Shown here piece after piece: positions 1 through 11,400 of a DNA stretch of 64,000 bases. The notes under the pieces were generated by a model. It was not told the origin of the DNA and searched no databases. It saw only the letters and a program-made list of their open reading frames with translations. Source of the stretch: Lysinibacillus piscis (GTDB lineage: Bacteria; Bacillota; Bacilli; Bacillales_A; Planococcaceae); contig NZ_BRZA01000001.1 of the NCBI RefSeq assembly GCF_026012395.1, positions 868,001 through 932,000 on the forward strand. The letters run 5' to 3'. Each line of letters starts with the position of its first letter. The stretch's first letter is position 1. Position numbers and translations under genes: made by a program.

Positions 1-350
1 CGTGGCAAGAAACGACGAATTTCGTCTTCATTGTAGCCAACTTGCAGACGTTTCTCATCCAAAATAATCGGACGACGCAATAACCCTGGATATTCTTGAA
101 TTAATTCGTATAAACGTTGTAAAGGTAAACTCTCTACATCAACGTTTAATTTTTGGAATATTTTAGAACGGGTTGAGATAATTTCATCTGTTCCGTCCTC
201 TGTCATACGCAAAATTTCTTTAATTTCACTAATGCTCAATGGCTCTGAGAAAATGTTACGCTCTGTATATGAAATATCATGTTCTTCTAACCATGCTTTT
301 GCTTTTCTACAAGATGTACAGCTTGGTGACGTAAATAAAGTTACAATCAT
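1..350 (-). CDS. spx: Spx, redox-sensing RNA polymerase-binding regulator (3' end outside window)
   Basis: ArsC-like transcription factor that binds the RNA polymerase alpha C-terminal domain during thiol stress and activates thioredoxin-type genes. The reading frame starts at the ATG complementary to 348-350, preceded by AAGGATG, and begins [20 protein letters not shown]. The CTSC at residues 10-13 is the redox CxxC switch of Spx. The RRP and [11 protein letters not shown] segments near residue 95 match the family. About 116 codons are visible of the usual ~131, so the last ~15 residues lie beyond position 1. The link to trpS is as in B. subtilis. Identification is by motif and family recall. 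Confidence 0.95.
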   Translation of the reverse strand, partial: MIVTLFTSPSCTSCRKAKAWLEEHDISYTERNIFSEPLSISEIKEILRMTEDGTDEIISTRSKIFQKLNVDVESLPLQRLYELIQEYPGLLRRPIILDEKRLQVGYNEDEIRRFLP

Positions 351-676
351 TCTTACACATCCTTCCATCCAATTTTATCTATAAAACGATACGCTAAATT
401 AGAATTAATGTAATGTAAATCTACAATCATTATTATACATGACTCCATTGTGTTTGAATATAGTTACTACAAAAAAAGATTGTCACATTTACAAAATATA
501 TTCGCTGTTATTCTAATCGTTGCAAATCTCTCTTGATCTATTCTCACTATTCCCCTTTTTATGGATTTTTAAACCTCTCTTTATTATTTTCTCATTTAAA
601 ATGAATCAATCGAGAATAGTGTCAATTCCTCGTGTACAAATTAGACGAATAACCGTTCTTATTTGTTTCGTTTTTC
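351..676 (-). promoter_or_regulatory. spx upstream region with a candidate promoter
   Basis: On the minus strand a TATAAT (complement of 432-437) lies ~80 nt upstream of the spx start with a weak TTCAAA-like -35. The TATAATAATGATT around it partly resembles a PerR box (TTATAATNATTATAA, about 10 of 14 positions). In B. subtilis a PerR site controls one spx promoter, so this is suggestive only. From about 460 to 676 I see only AT-rich DNA without a convincing gene; the short open frame there has no ribosome-binding site. Confidence 0.4.
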
Positions 677-908
677 ATCAATTACGCTTCAGCGTAATTG
701 CGTCTGGATTTTTTTCGAGCTCGCTCGTATAAAGGAAGTTAGCCTAAAAGCATCACATCCTGTGACAACGGCTAACTGACCTACATCATGTAGGCCCTCA
801 AAATCCATGACATCCGCTGGGGCTTTTATCTTGATTCAGCGAATGGCTTTTTATTTGCCGCTGACGTTTCACTTTCGATACAAAACCATTTGCTGAACCA
901 AGATAAAA
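677..908 (+). repeat. Structured intergenic repeat, copy A (longest copy)
   Basis: Composite of hairpins. HP1 is AATTACGC-ttca-GCGTAATT at 680-699, followed by GCGTCTGGA. A T-rich stretch then runs into CGAGCTCGCTCG (716-727). An insert with GTTAGCC/GGCTAAC (738-775) and CCTACA/TGTAGG (780-794) hairpins follows. The tail module at 799-835 leads into a long imperfect hairpin (TTATCTTG..TTCAGC at 826-839, GCTGAA..CAAGATAA at 892-906). HP1, HP2 and the tail recur at 28625, 29940 and, inverted and degenerate, at 2561-2634. No transposase and no clear terminal repeats were seen. Confidence 0.75.
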
Positions 909-999
909 AAGGAATTACTCCATGCACCATAATGATGAAAAACCTACTTGCCATCTACCGCTTTTTTATATATAATCTTTTCCAATAACTAAATGTAAA

Positions 1000-2470
<1,471 letters not shown>

Positions 2471-2524
2471 ATTTATAGCATCCTTTCTATTTCTTCTTAC
2501 TTATCATCTATTCATTTTAACAAC

Positions 2525-2564
2525 AAAAAAGACGTCAGCCTTGTAAATTAGGCTGACGTTTTTA
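2525..2564 (-). terminator. Bidirectional intrinsic terminator after fabF
   Basis: GACGTCAGCCT (2531-2541) pairs with AGGCTGACGT (2550-2559). An A run at 2525-2530 gives a U tract for minus-strand transcripts ending fabF, and a T run at 2559-2563 serves the plus strand. Confidence 0.85.
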
Positions 2565-2634
2565 TCTTGATTCATATGAGCTTTTTCGAGCGATTTCGGA
2601 AAAGTCTAGACACAATTACACCGAAGCATAATTA
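2561..2634 (-). repeat. Structured intergenic repeat, copy D (inverted, degenerate)
   Basis: Read on the minus strand it carries HP1 as AATTATGC-ttcg-GTGTAATT, then GTGTCTAGA, then a CTTTTTCGAGC-type segment and ATGAATCAAGATAAA. This is the same module order as copies A-C. Its end overlaps the fabF stop codon (2632-2634). Confidence 0.6.
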
Positions 2635-3873
2635 ATCTTCATATTTTTTAAATAGTAAGCTCGCATTATGGCCACCGAAGCCTAGAGAATTGCTCATCGC
2701 ATACTGAATCGTCGCTTCTCTTGCTTCATTTGGTACATAGTCCAAATCACATTCTGGATCTGGCTCTGTTAAATTGATTGTTGGTGGTAGGATGCCCTCT
2801 TTCAATGCTAATGCTGTGAAAATAGCTTCTACACCACCTGCTGCACCTAATAAATGCCCTGTCATCGATTTTGTAGAGCTCATTGCTAATTTATATGCAT
2901 GCTCACCAAATGTTGTTTTGACAGCCTGTGTCTCAAATAAATCATTGTATGGTGTACTTGTACCATGCGCATTGATATAGTCAACTTGTGAAGGCTCCAC
3001 ACCGCCATCAGCTAATGCCTGTGCCATTGCACGTGCAGCGCCTTCTCCTTCTGGAGCTGGTGCTGTAATATGATGAGCATCACCAGTCGAACCATAGCCA
3101 ATGACTTCTGCATAAATTTTTGCACCACGTGCTTTTGCATGTTCGTATTCTTCTAAAATAACAATACCTGCTCCTTCACCAATGATGAAACCATCACGGT
3201 TTTTATCAAACGGACGAGAAGCGGTTTGTGGATCTGTATTTAATGATAGTGCTGTATTTGCACAGAAACCTGCGACAGCCATTGTGACGATTGGTGATTC
3301 TGCGCCACCTGAAATCATGACATCTGCATCACCACGTTCAATGACTTTAAATGCGTCACCGATAGAGTTTGTTCCCGAAGCACAGGCCGTTACTGTACAA
3401 GAGTTAATGCCCTTTGCACCTAAACGAATCGATACTTGTCCTGAAGCCATATCAGGAATCATCATTGGTACAAAGAATGGGCTGACACGTCTTGCTCCAC
3501 GCTCTTGGAATGTTAAAAATTGTTGCTCATATGTTTCCATTCCACCGATACCTGAACCAATCCAAACACCTGCACGAGGTGCTAGCTCCTCATCAATTGT
3601 AAGCCCTGCATCCTCCATCGCCATGATGGATGCCGCTAAAGCATAGTGTGTGAAGCGGTCCATTTTACGTGCTTCTTTACGATCCACGTATTTTTCAATA
3701 TCAAAATCTTTCACCTCAGCAGCAATTTTAGCTGAAAATAGCTCTTTATTTAAACGTGTCAATTCGCCAACGCCCGATTTACCAGCTTTAATATTAGCCC
3801 ATGTTTCTTCGATGCTATTCCCCAAAGGTGTTACTGCGCCAATCCCTGTAATAACTACTCGACGTTTACCCAT
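2632..3873 (-). CDS. fabF: 3-oxoacyl-ACP synthase II
   Basis: Condensing enzyme that elongates acyl-ACP with malonyl-ACP in type II fatty acid synthesis. At 413 aa it is full length for FabF. The catalytic triad is visible: Cys in [11 protein letters not shown] (about residue 164), His in HGTSTPYND (about 304) and His in [10 protein letters not shown] (about 341). The glycine-rich C-terminal [12 protein letters not shown] is present. The ATG at 3871-3873 follows GGGGAG. It lies 31 bp downstream of fabH on the same strand, forming a fabH-fabF operon as in B. subtilis, so it should share the FapR-type control upstream of fabH. Confidence 0.98.
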   Translation of the reverse strand: MGKRRVVITGIGAVTPLGNSIEETWANIKAGKSGVGELTRLNKELFSAKIAAEVKDFDIEKYVDRKEARKMDRFTHYALAASIMAMEDAGLTIDEELAPRAGVWIGSGIGGMETYEQQFLTFQERGARRVSPFFVPMMIPDMASGQVSIRLGAKGINSCTVTACASGTNSIGDAFKVIERGDADVMISGGAESPIVTMAVAGFCANTALSLNTDPQTASRPFDKNRDGFIIGEGAGIVILEEYEHAKARGAKIYAEVIGYGSTGDAHHITAPAPEGEGAARAMAQALADGGVEPSQVDYINAHGTSTPYNDLFETQAVKTTFGEHAYKLAMSSTKSMTGHLLGAAGGVEAIFTALALKEGILPPTINLTEPDPECDLDYVPNEAREATIQYAMSNSLGFGGHNASLLFKKYED

Positions 3874-3904
3874 TGTTATACTCCCCTCATCTTATCCTTT
3901 GTTA

Positions 3905-4843
3905 TTATTTGCCCCATTTCATAGCGATGGCTCCCCAAGTCAAACCACCACCAAAACCAACAAGCACTATTATATCATCATCTTTAATTTTTCCAGCTTC
4001 CAATTCATCAACAAGTGAAATACCGATAGAAGCTGCCGACGTATTCCCATATTTGTGAATAGTCTTTGACACCTTTTCCTCTGGTAATGCTAAACGCTCA
4101 CGTGCTGATTCAATAATACGAATATTCGCTTGATGTGGTACTAAGAAATCCACATCTTCTTTTGTGAGTCCTGCTTTTTCTAAAACACTTACAGCCGATT
4201 CACCCATTTGACGTACTGCAAATTTGAATACTTCACGACCGTTCATCGCAATAACATCTTGTTGCGTCAAGTAAAGATGTTTACCACCTGTTCCATCTGC
4301 GCCAAGCTCAAACGAGACAATGCCTCGCCCTTCCGATACAGCGCCAATAACAGCAGCACTTGCCCCATCGCCAAATAATACCGCCGTATTTCGATCTTCC
4401 ATATCCATAATTTTTGTCAGCTTTTCAACACCAATGACCAACACATATTTATAGGCATTGGCTTCTACAAATTGCTTAGCTGTCACTAGGCTATACATAA
4501 ATCCTGCGCATGCTGCTGCTTGATCCATTGCTGCCGCATTGACTGCACCAATTTGCTCTTGCACCATACATGCTACACTTGGAAATGTTTGATCAGGTGT
4601 AACAGTTGCTACTAAAATTAAACCAATTTCTTCTGGTGTAATACCTGCATTTGCAATAGCCTCTTTTGCAGCAGCTACTGCTAAATCTGAAGTATTTTCA
4701 TCATCTGCGGCAAAATGTCGTTCTTCAATTCCTGTTCGTGTACGAATCCATTCATCTGAAGTATCCATGATTTTTTCTAAGTCAAAATTCGTCACAACTT
4801 TCTCAGGAACATATTTGCCAATTCCTATAATACCAGCATTCAT
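3905..4843 (-). CDS. fabH: 3-oxoacyl-ACP synthase III (initiating condensing enzyme)
   Basis: Condenses acyl-CoA with malonyl-ACP to start fatty acid synthesis; in Gram-positives it favours branched primers. I choose the ATG complementary to 4841-4843 ([17 protein letters not shown]), preceded by GGGG, giving 312 aa, the usual FabH length. A longer frame to 4921 has no ribosome-binding site and would run through the promoter. The catalytic Cys is in AACAGFMYS, His in VPHQANIRI and Asn in YGNTSAAS. First gene of the fabH-fabF operon; its promoter overlaps a FapR-like operator. Confidence 0.97.
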   Translation of the reverse strand: MNAGIIGIGKYVPEKVVTNFDLEKIMDTSDEWIRTRTGIEERHFAADDENTSDLAVAAAKEAIANAGITPEEIGLILVATVTPDQTFPSVACMVQEQIGAVNAAAMDQAAACAGFMYSLVTAKQFVEANAYKYVLVIGVEKLTKIMDMEDRNTAVLFGDGASAAVIGAVSEGRGIVSFELGADGTGGKHLYLTQQDVIAMNGREVFKFAVRQMGESAVSVLEKAGLTKEDVDFLVPHQANIRIIESARERLALPEEKVSKTIHKYGNTSAASIGISLVDELEAGKIKDDDIIVLVGFGGGLTWGAIAMKWGK

Positions 4844-4874
4844 ACAGTAATCCCCTGCTTTCTTACTATCAATT

Positions 4875-4921
4875 ATTAGTAACTGGTCATAATTATAACT
4901 CATAATGTTAGAATGGTGCAA
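4875..4921 (-). promoter_or_regulatory. fabH promoter overlapped by a FapR-type operator
   Basis: Minus-strand -35 TTGCAC (4921-4916), an 18-bp spacer and -10 TATAAT (4897-4892). From 4893 to 4875 the minus strand reads ATTATGACCAGTTACTAAT, matching the remembered FapR palindrome ATTAGTACCTGGTACTAAT at about 15 of 19 positions. It overlaps the -10 and the expected transcription start. FapR represses fab genes until malonyl-CoA releases it, so this predicts malonyl-CoA control. The fapR gene is not in the window. Confidence 0.75.
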
Positions 4922-5039
4922 GATGAGAAATATATTTCATCATTATTCAGGTTAAAATTGGACGTTATTATGCGGAGATAGCACCATTTTGATGTTTGTG
5001 ACAAATTCGCCATGTTTCATAAAAAAGCATTATTTTTTT

Positions 5040-5118
5040 TTGACATGTGTTATGATATGATAATGGATATGTAGTAAAACTTATATGCAACAAACAAAGT
5101 ACGGTTGAGGTGAAATTA
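5040..5118 (+). promoter_or_regulatory. Candidate promoter of yjzD
   Basis: A perfect TTGACA at 5040-5045 is followed by TATGATATGATAATGG, offering several -10-like hexamers but none at ideal spacing (TAATGG has a 15-bp spacer). The ribosome-binding site GAGGTGA lies just before the ATG at 5119. Confidence 0.45.
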
Positions 5119-5313
5119 ATGCAATATATCGTAACATTCATATGGTCATTTCTACTAGTATCAATGTTGAACTATGTAGTAAGCTCTGTGCTTGGTGTAG
5201 ATTTTGATTTCCAAACAGGCGCCATTACTTCTGTTGTATTCGCTATTTTGATTTTCGTTATTGGAGCGATTATTCCAAACGATCCAACACCAGAAGCATC
5301 AGAACATCATTAA
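5119..5313 (+). CDS. yjzD: YjzD-like DUF2929 small membrane protein
   Basis: Product of 64 aa starting MQYIVTFIWSFLL. The ATG at 5119 sits five bases after GAGGTGA; a GTG at 5110 overlaps that Shine-Dalgarno and is less likely. Two membrane helices are apparent, about residues 4-22 and 34-52 (TSVVFAILIFVIGAIIP), followed by a short acidic, His-ending tail. Size, two-helix form and the location next to fabHF fit the DUF2929/YjzD family of Bacillales, whose function is unknown to me. Monocistronic, ending in a strong terminator shared with the convergent clpB-like gene. Confidence 0.8.
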   Translation: MQYIVTFIWSFLLVSMLNYVVSSVLGVDFDFQTGAITSVVFAILIFVIGAIIPNDPTPEASEHH

Positions 5314-5321
5314 TTGAACGT

Positions 5322-5360
5322 AAAAAACCTGTTCCGCTCACATGCGAAACAGGTTTTTTT
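5322..5360. terminator. Bidirectional terminator between yjzD and clpB
   Basis: AAACCTGTTCCGC pairs with GCGAAACAGGTTT (one mismatch) around a short loop. Flanking A (5322-5327) and T (5354-5360) runs serve both converging genes. Confidence 0.9.
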
Positions 5361-5374
5361 CTACTGGCTTATCA

Positions 5375-7501
5375 TTATTTCTCCACAACACATTGACCAT
5401 CACGTAAGCGCACATGCAATGTTTCTCCTGGTAACACATCACCTCGTAATAATTCCTTTGCAACAGCTGTTTCAAGATGTCGCTGTACAAAGCGTTTTAA
5501 TGGCCGTGCGCCAAATTGAGCATCTGCTCCTTGCTCTACTACCCAGTCAATTACTGCTGGCTCTACTACTAATGTAATTTCTTGTTCTGCTACACGTTTC
5601 ACAAGCTGCTCGACATATTTCCATGCAATGGATGTGAAATGTGCGTCAGATAAAGCATGGAATAAAATAATATCATCCATACGATTCAATAGCTCTGGTT
5701 TAAAATGCTGACGTAATGCAGCCATCACTAATTCTTCCACAGCGTCATCGTCCTCCTGTGCCTCCATTAAATAGCTGGAGCCAATATTGGATGTTAAGAT
5801 AACCACTGTATTTGTGAAATTCACCATACGCCCTTGACTATCTGTAATACGCCCATCATCTAAAATTTGCAATAAAATATTTGCTACATCTGGATGTGCT
5901 TTTTCAATTTCATCTAATAGCACAACTGCATATGGATTACGACGAACAGCCTCTGTTAATTGACCACCTTCCTCATAGCCAACATAGCCTGGAGGTGCAC
6001 CAACAAGACGAGAGACACTATGTTTTTCCATATACTCACTCATATCAATGCGAATAAAATGCTCTTCTGAGTCGAATAACTGTGCTGCTAATGCCTTTGC
6101 TAGCTCTGTTTTCCCTACACCAGTTGGTCCTAAAAATAAAAAGCTACCAATTGGACGATGCGGGTCTTTAATGCCTGCTCGTGCACGCCATACCGCCTCT
6201 GTTACAAGCTGAACAGCTGTATCTTGTCCAACTACACGTTCATGTAGCGTATCCTTTAAACGTAATAATTTTTCACGCTCCCCCTCCACTAATTTTGTAA
6301 CAGGAATGCCTGTCCAACGAGAGACAATCGATGCAATTTCATCCTCCGTTACTTCTTCACGTAAAATACGATGCTCTGTCGTTGCCTTCATTTGTTCCTC
6401 TAGCTGAGCAATTTCACGCTCTAATGCTGGAATTTTACTATATTGTAGCTCGGCTGTTTTATTCAAGTTGCCTCGCTCCTGTGCTTCCTCTGCTTCACGG
6501 CGATATTTATCCAATGCTTCACGCTTATTTTGAATACTTTGCAATGTTTCTTTTTCTGTTTGCCATTGTTTGCGCATACCTTCTGACGATGTTTCCAGCT
6601 TTGCTAGCTCGTCACGTAATTGTTCAAGACGTTTTTTACTTGCTTCGTCTTTTTCCTTACGCAATGCCTGTTCTTCAATTTTTAACTGTGTCATACGTCG
6701 TTGTACCATATCTAATTCCTGTGGCATCGAATCAATTTCTGTTCGAATCATTGCACATGCTTCATCGATTAAATCAATCGCTTTATCAGGTAAAAAACGC
6801 TCTGTAATATAGCGGTTGGAAAGCTCTGCTGCCGCTACGATGGCACGGTCATGAATACGCACTGCATGATGTAATTCAAAGCGTTCCTTTAAGCCACGTA
6901 AAATGGACACCGTATCCTCAGTAGATGGCTCACGTACAAGTACCTGCTGGAAGCGACGTTCTAAAGCAGGATCTTTTTCAATATACATCCGATATTCATC
7001 TAATGTTGTTGCACCAATACAATGGAGCTCACCACGTGCAAGCATTGGCTTTAACATATTGCCCGCATCCATCGCACCGTCTGTTTTACCAGCCCCAACA
7101 ATTGTATGGATTTCATCAATAAATAAAATAATACGTCCTTGTGATTCTTTTACTTCTTTTAATACACCTTTTAAACGCTCTTCAAATTGTCCTCGATAGC
7201 TCGCACCTGCAATTAAGGCACTCATATCTAGCTCATACAGCACACAATCCTTTAAGCCCTCTGGTACATCGCCTTTCACAATACGCTGTGCCAATCCTTC
7301 AACGATGGCTGTTTTCCCTACACCAGGCTCTCCGATTAGTACAGGATTATTTTTTGTTTTACGCGTTAAAATACGCACTACATTGCGAATTTCTTCATCC
7401 CGCCCAATAACAGGGTCCATTTTTCCATTTTTCACTTCTTCAATTAAATTACGTCCAAATTGCTCTAATGGTTTTTGATTATCTGTTTGTTGAAACTGCA
7501 T
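5375..7501 (-). CDS. clpB: ClpB-type disaggregase lacking the N-terminal domain
   Basis: AAA+ disaggregase that threads aggregated proteins with DnaK. The start chosen is the ATG complementary to 7499-7501 ([11 protein letters not shown]), eight bases after AGGAG; the frame-extending GTG at 7510 lies inside that Shine-Dalgarno. The product is 708 aa against ~860 for typical ClpB. Domain D1 begins almost at once with Walker A GEPGVGKT, pore loop [13 protein letters not shown] and FIDEIH. A long coiled-coil M-domain follows (about residues 250-370, rich in [10 protein letters not shown]-like charge). D2 has [21 protein letters not shown] and LLDEIEKAH. The Clp_N substrate-binding domain is absent, and the 175 bp upstream cannot encode it. 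A perfect CtsR box precedes the gene. ClpL is an alternative name, but the full M-domain favours ClpB. Confidence 0.93.
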   Translation of the reverse strand: MQFQQTDNQKPLEQFGRNLIEEVKNGKMDPVIGRDEEIRNVVRILTRKTKNNPVLIGEPGVGKTAIVEGLAQRIVKGDVPEGLKDCVLYELDMSALIAGASYRGQFEERLKGVLKEVKESQGRIILFIDEIHTIVGAGKTDGAMDAGNMLKPMLARGELHCIGATTLDEYRMYIEKDPALERRFQQVLVREPSTEDTVSILRGLKERFELHHAVRIHDRAIVAAAELSNRYITERFLPDKAIDLIDEACAMIRTEIDSMPQELDMVQRRMTQLKIEEQALRKEKDEASKKRLEQLRDELAKLETSSEGMRKQWQTEKETLQSIQNKREALDKYRREAEEAQERGNLNKTAELQYSKIPALEREIAQLEEQMKATTEHRILREEVTEDEIASIVSRWTGIPVTKLVEGEREKLLRLKDTLHERVVGQDTAVQLVTEAVWRARAGIKDPHRPIGSFLFLGPTGVGKTELAKALAAQLFDSEEHFIRIDMSEYMEKHSVSRLVGAPPGYVGYEEGGQLTEAVRRNPYAVVLLDEIEKAHPDVANILLQILDDGRITDSQGRMVNFTNTVVILTSNIGSSYLMEAQEDDDAVEELVMAALRQHFKPELLNRMDDIILFHALSDAHFTSIAWKYVEQLVKRVAEQEITLVVEPAVIDWVVEQGADAQFGARPLKRFVQRHLETAVAKELLRGDVLPGETLHVRLRDGQCVVEK

Positions 7502-7517
7502 ATACAACACTCCTTTG

Positions 7518-7534
7518 TTTGACCATTTTTGACT
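7518..7534 (-). promoter_or_regulatory. CtsR operator of clpB
   Basis: Minus strand reads AGTCAAA-AAT-GGTCAAA, an exact fit to the CtsR heptad repeat (A/G)GTCAAA-NAN-(A/G)GTCAAA. It lies just upstream of the Shine-Dalgarno, so heat-shock derepression by CtsR is expected. Confidence 0.9.
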
Positions 7535-7590
7535 AACTTTATTTTACAACAAATGAATAATATAAGCAAAACAAAAGACTCTAATAATTT

Positions 7591-7620
7591 TTCCAATTAA
7601 ACAGTGTTTTACGCTATAAT
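7591..7620 (+). promoter_or_regulatory. Candidate promoter of the fnr-like gene
   Basis: -10 TATAAT at 7615-7620 with a weak -35 TTCCAA at 7591-7596 (18-bp spacer). No clear FNR palindrome (TGTGA-N6-TCACA) was found nearby. Confidence 0.45.
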
Positions 7621-7685
7621 AAAAGCATACTTTTTAACATATACACTATATTTTTAGTACTAATAGAGAAAGCGAGGTGTTTATG

Positions 7686-8381
7686 ATGGGTTTTACTGAT
7701 AATGTACAAGAAAACCTACACCAACTTTTTCAGCAACATGGTGTTTTTATTAAAGTAAATAAAGACAATAAAATCTTCCTAGAGGGAGAACGCTCAAAGG
7801 AAATCTATTATATACAATCTGGTAAAATTTCGATTAGCAAAGAAACAGAGGATGGCAAAGAACTAACGATTCGTATTTGTGGTCCACAAAGCATTATTGG
7901 TGAAGGCTCCTTATTCTGTAGTTTAACTTATAATTCCGTCACAGCGAGCGTATTAGAACCATCTACTTTATATGTGCTCAGTCGTCAAACATTAGAGTCA
8001 TTATTAACCGAGCAACCACATTTAATGGTGACTTATATGCAATGGCTACAAACTGAAAATTTAAAGCATCAAAGCCGCCTGCGTGATTTAATTTTGCATG
8101 GCAAAAAAGGAGCATTATTTTCCACATTAATTCGATTATCTAATACATATGGGCAGCCATTAGAAAATGGCTCTATTTATATCAACTCCCCACTCACAAA
8201 TACAGAAATCGCCAATTTATGTGCAACAAGTCGAGAAATGATTAATCGGATGTTGAATGATCTCAAAAAGCATGGGATTTTATCATTCGACAAAGGCTAT
8301 ATTACCATTCATAATCTACAGTTTTTGAAAGATGAAATTGCTTGTGAAAATTGTCCACTGCAAATATGTCGCATAGATTAA
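7686..8381 (+). CDS. fnr: Crp/Fnr-family regulator with C-terminal Fe-S cysteine motif (Bacillus-type Fnr)
   Basis: Product of 231 aa. The ATG at 7686 is best spaced from GAGGTG; a GTG at 7677 and an ATG at 7683 are alternatives. Residues ~15-125 form a cyclic-nucleotide-binding-like beta-roll (IYYIQSGKISISKE, GEGSLFC). A helix-turn-helix sits at about 170-205 (TNTEIANLCATSREMINRMLNDL). The C-terminus ends CENCPLQIC, a CX2CX4C motif like that which, with an Asp, holds the [4Fe-4S] cluster of B. subtilis Fnr; E. coli FNR has its cysteines at the N-terminus. It is therefore probably an oxygen sensor. It stands alone and divergent from clpB; no respiration genes are nearby. Confidence 0.85.
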   Translation: MGFTDNVQENLHQLFQQHGVFIKVNKDNKIFLEGERSKEIYYIQSGKISISKETEDGKELTIRICGPQSIIGEGSLFCSLTYNSVTASVLEPSTLYVLSRQTLESLLTEQPHLMVTYMQWLQTENLKHQSRLRDLILHGKKGALFSTLIRLSNTYGQPLENGSIYINSPLTNTEIANLCATSREMINRMLNDLKKHGILSFDKGYITIHNLQFLKDEIACENCPLQICRID

Positions 8382-8417
8382 GGGCTGATGAGAAATATAA
8401 CATTTCTCATCAGCCCT
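8381..8417. terminator. Strong hairpin between fnr and the SLH protein gene
   Basis: Perfect 16-bp stem, AGGGCTGATGAGAAAT with ATTTCTCATCAGCCCT, loop of five. The T tract on the plus side is weak (actttTct). Lies between convergent genes. Confidence 0.8.
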
Positions 8418-8430
8418 ACTTTTCTATCTT

Positions 8431-11400
8431 TTATTGTGCTGCCGCTTGAATTTCATCAAATGCCCAGTGGTTGCTTGGCACATCTGTGAAGAGTGGCGTT
8501 TGTTCTATTGCTGTCACTTGGCGTTCAAATAGGCGATTTAATACTTTTACTGCCTGCGCTCTTGTTAAATAGCCCTCTGGATTGAACGTTGTCGTGCTTG
8601 TACCTGTCATAATCCCTTGTGCACTTACTGTAGCAATGGCTTCAGCTGCCCAGTAGTTACCTTTGACATCCTTAAATACTTTCGCTTGCGAGTTAGCTAC
8701 TTCACCATTTTCCGCTAACCAACGGGCTACTACTGTTGCCATTTGTGCTCGTGTGATCGAGCCATTTGGATTGAAGGTCGTCGCTGTTGTGCCTTTGAAT
8801 AACCCTACTTCCTTCACAAATTCAATCGCATCTTTGACATCATGTGTTGCTGTATCTATGAATGTCGCTGTTATCTCTGGAATCTCATTATCCGTTAAGT
8901 AACGTGCTAGCATACTTGCCATTTGTGCTCGTGTGACCGATGCCTCTGGACGGAATGTGCCATCTGCATAACCTTTAATGTATGGCGTAGAGATTTGTTC
9001 CTCTACCACCACTTCCTCTTTCGGCTGTTCTTGTTTCACTGGCGCGTACAGAATCGAGAATGTCGAGAATTTTGTTACCTCAAACTCAATACCTCGTATA
9101 CCTGCTTTGAAATCAACCACTTTGCCACGCACAACCTCTTTCGTGCCGTCACTATGCTCAATATACACCGCTAAATTATTCAACTGTTCCTGTGTTACAT
9201 TTTGTGGTAATGGCAATGTTAGGGTCACAGGGCGATTTTGCATATTCGTTTCGATTGTCATTGGTTGACCTAACAATGTGATTGTGGCATTGTTTGTGAA
9301 TTGTTGTACACTTGTCTCTGCTTTCGCACGTTCTTCTAGCTGTTGCTGTGTTGTCTGTGCTTTTACTGGTACAACACGGAAATAAAGCTCCTGTTCAAAT
9401 GATTGTAATGAATTTTGCGGAATCGCTATTTTGGCTCCATCTGCTACAATTTCTAAATGTACTTGTCCTGCTTTTAATAAGGTTAATGCTGGTTGTACTA
9501 CCACAATATCTGTCTGTTGCACACGATTGACTGTATCTGTTGGTAACATGATACGCATTGTATTTATGTTATTTTCTTGTAACTTCCGTAAAGCTTCTGT
9601 GGTACTTTGCGCTGTTAATGTCACACGATCTTGTACTGTGCCATCTGTATTCGTTGTACGGTTAATGATGGTTTTGGATATATCCTTCCCATCACCAGAT
9701 TGTACATTCACCACAAATTGTTCACTTGTTGGATTCATTGTACTACCAGTAGATGAACCTTCACTCGTAAATGGTGGTGTTATCTCTGGAACAGGTGGTA
9801 CATTCACTCCTTTTACTGTGACCGTAAATGATTTTGTTTTGGTTGCACTGCCTTTAGTAATCGTTGCTGTTAACGTCACCATGCTATCACCCACAAGTGG
9901 TCTTGTCACCTCACCATTGGGCTTCACAATTAGCTGTTGACTAGATGACCAACTAATGTTTGTTTGCTCAATACCTGTTGTTGGCAATGTTAGTGGTTGT
10001 GTTACTATTGCTGCACTATCCCCTGTAGCATAGCCAATCTCTAGTGCAAGAGCTGCTTGTGCCACAGCTTGCTCATCTGTCAATGGGGCTGGATTTGGTG
10101 TCACCGCATCTGATGCCATTGATTCCATGCTATCCCCTTTGTCATTTATCGCAACAACTGTAAAGGTATATGCCGTACCATTGGTTAAACCTGACACTAT
10201 AATGGAATTTGTCGTACCTGTTGTTTCTAATGTAGGCTGCTCATTGTCATTTACATATACCTTTACTTTATATCCTGTAATGATACTTCCACCATCATTC
10301 GTTGGTACTGTGAAGCCTACAGTTGCTTGCCCATCTCCTGCTACCGCTGTCACATTAGTTGGCGCATCTGGTACTGTAGTTACTGTAGTCATTGTTACCT
10401 TTCGAATTTTTGAATTACCTAAATCTGTTATATATATATTTCCGATACTATCTACTGCTACTCCCATAGGCAGGCTCAACTGAGCACTTGTCGCAGCTCC
10501 TCCATCTCCAGTACTTCCTGGTATTCCCGTTCCAGCTATTGTGGTAATAATTCCTCCTGTGTCTACTTTGCGAATTCGTTGATCTATTGCATCCGAGATA
10601 TACACATTTCCTGCACTATCTATCGCTACTCCAGAAGGCATACTCAACTGAGCACTTGTCGCAGCTCCTTCATCCCCAGTACTTCCTGGTATTCCCGTTC
10701 CTGCTATTGTAGTGATAGTTCCTCCTGTGTCTACTTTACGGATTCGGTGATTCCCTGTATCCGCAATATACACATTTCCTGCACTGTCTACCGTTATTCC
10801 TTGGGGATTCATTAATTGAGCATCGGTTGCAGCTCCTTCATCTCCAGCACTCCCTGGTATTCCCATTCCAGCTATTGTGGTGATTGTTCCTCCTGTATCT
10901 ACTTTGCGGATTCGGTGATTTCCCATATCTGCTATATATACATTTCCTATATTATCTACTACTACATTTTGAGGCATATTCAACTGGGCACTTGTTGCTG
11001 GTCCTTCATCTCCAGCATTTCCTTGTATTCCCGTTCCTGCTATTGTAGTGATAGTTCCTCCTATGCCCACTTTGCGGATTCGGTGATTCCCCGTATCTGC
11101 TATATATATATTTCCTGCGTTATCTACTGCCACCCCAGAAGGAATATTTAGCTGAGTACCTGTTGCTGTTATACCATCACCACCATTCCCCATTGCTCCA
11201 GTTCCTGCTATTGTACTTATATTTCCTCCTGTGTCTACTTTGCGGATTCGGTGATTCCCTGCTTCAGCTATATATATATTTCCTACACTATCTACTGCTA
11301 CCTGAAAAGGACTCGTTAACGGGGCACTTGTTGCAGGCCCTCCATCCCCACCAATTCCTAATGTTCCATCACCAGCTATCGTTGTAATAATGCCAACTTC

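Noticed and set aside
520-732. Short plus-strand open frame upstream of trpS
   Set aside because: No ribosome-binding site, no family resemblance, and its end runs through repeat copy A.
8663-11387. Several plus-strand open frames opposite the SLH protein gene
   Set aside because: They are Ser/Cys/Tyr-rich shadows produced by the repeated antisense sequence; none has a ribosome site.
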